From UBA2040 sp965660955 (GTDB lineage Bacteria > Bacteroidota > Bacteroidia > Flavobacteriales_D > Crocinitomicaceae), in NCBI GenBank assembly GCA_965660955.1, contig CBFIBY010000133.1, positions 1 through 7,440 on the forward strand: a stretch of DNA of 7,440 nucleotides, written 5' to 3'. This document shows positions 6,993 through 7,440 of the stretch, in pieces. The position numbers and the translations under genes are program-made. The notes beneath the pieces are model-generated. The model made no database searches and was not told the DNA's origin. It was given only the letters and a program-made list of their open reading frames with translations. Position 1 is the stretch's first letter. The number at the start of each line of letters is the position of its first letter.

Positions 6993-7440
6993 ATGTCGGC
7001 AATAGCACACGAAGCACACGGTCACCACGATGATCACGGACACCACGAAGAAGGTTTCGTTTCTAAGTATATATTCAGCCAAGATCACAAAATGATTGGA
7101 AAGCAGTTCTTGATGACTGCGGTTTTCATGGGAGTTGTGGCCATGTTGTTATCTATCTTGTTTCGTATCCAAATCGCTTGGCCAGGTGAAAGTTCAGATT
7201 TTCTGAGTTTCTTCTTGGGTGACACTTGGGCACCAGATGGAATTTTGAAAGAGGATATGTACCTTGGATTGGTTACAATTCATGGGACAATCATGGTATT
7301 CTTCCTTTTAACAGGAGGTCTATCAGGAACGTTTTCCAACATGCTTATTCCGCTTCAATTGGGTGCACGTGATATGGCATCAGGCTTTTTGAACATGTTG
7401 TCGTACTGGTTCTTTGCCTTGTCTTCAATCATCATGTTAG
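6993..7440 (+). CDS. coxA: Cytochrome c oxidase subunit I (N-terminal part; 3' end outside window)
   Basis: Catalytic subunit of the heme-copper oxidase, which reduces oxygen to water and pumps protons. Only the first 149 codons are in the window, open to the last base. The start ATG at 6993 is followed by a His-rich soluble N terminus (seven His in residues 6-18), then FSQDHKMIGKQF (28-39), the typical subunit I entry into helix 1 (about 38-59). Residues 60-90 form an extended loop, and helix 2 begins near 89 with VTIHGTIMVFF, where H97 is the expected low-spin heme a ligand. NMLIPLQLGARDMA (116-129) is the conserved loop after helix 2, and helix 3 starts near 131. The active-site His residues, CuB ligands and the Tyr cross-link lie beyond the window, so proton-channel type and heme type cannot be read here. 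Placement after actF-coxB and the motifs favour an aa3-type enzyme over cbb3 or a quinol oxidase. Confidence 0.95.
   Translation, partial: MSAIAHEAHGHHDDHGHHEEGFVSKYIFSQDHKMIGKQFLMTAVFMGVVAMLLSILFRIQIAWPGESSDFLSFFLGDTWAPDGILKEDMYLGLVTIHGTIMVFFLLTGGLSGTFSNMLIPLQLGARDMASGFLNMLSYWFFALSSIIML

Overview
This window is a stretch of a respiratory operon, with every gene on the + strand. It reads actB (3' part) - actC - actD - actE - actF - coxB - coxA (5' part). That is most of an alternative complex III (ACIII, a quinol:electron-acceptor oxidoreductase that replaces the bc1 complex), followed directly by the first two subunits of an aa3-type cytochrome c oxidase. Gene identities rest on reading the proteins: Fe-S cysteine motifs, a CxxCH heme site, a lipobox, NrfD-like membrane helices, a CuA motif and the start of a heme-copper oxidase subunit I. 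No database search was run.

The organism is most likely a member of the Bacteroidota, probably Flavobacteriales and perhaps close to Fluviicola/Crocinitomicaceae; the last point is an impression only. Reasons: the act-cox gene order, the CoxB form with extra N-terminal helices, the His-rich CoxA N terminus, moderately AT-rich DNA, and start codons preceded by A-rich leaders instead of AGGAGG-type Shine-Dalgarno sites.

Layout: 1-1681 actB C-terminal part (end of the molybdopterin-like domain without cofactor, four Fe-S cluster sites, His-rich tail); 1704-3098 actC (ten-helix quinol-site subunit); 3109-3642 actD (two-helix DUF3341 protein); 3701-4441 actE (monoheme lipoprotein cytochrome c); 4469-5656 actF (second ten-helix subunit); 5689-6960 coxB (CuA subunit with an inserted helical segment); 6993 to the end coxA, truncated by the window. 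Gaps are 10 to 58 bases, with no hairpin terminator or recognisable promoter, so this looks like one transcription unit whose promoter lies upstream of the window.

How they work together: quinol is oxidised at the membrane subunits (ActC, perhaps ActF), electrons pass through the Fe-S clusters of ActB and the hemes of ActA/ActE, and then reach CuA on CoxB and the hemes of CoxA. In Flavobacterium johnsoniae ACIII and aa3 oxidase form a supercomplex, and the unbroken gene order here fits the same arrangement.

I see no new system, mobile element, CRISPR array or RNA gene. The points worth a second look are details: the 15-cysteine Fe-S set of ActB, a charged helical insertion in the CuA domain of CoxB, a possible decayed C-terminal tail behind the actD stop codon, His-rich termini on ActB and CoxA, and similar acidic Ala/Pro tails on ActE and CoxB.
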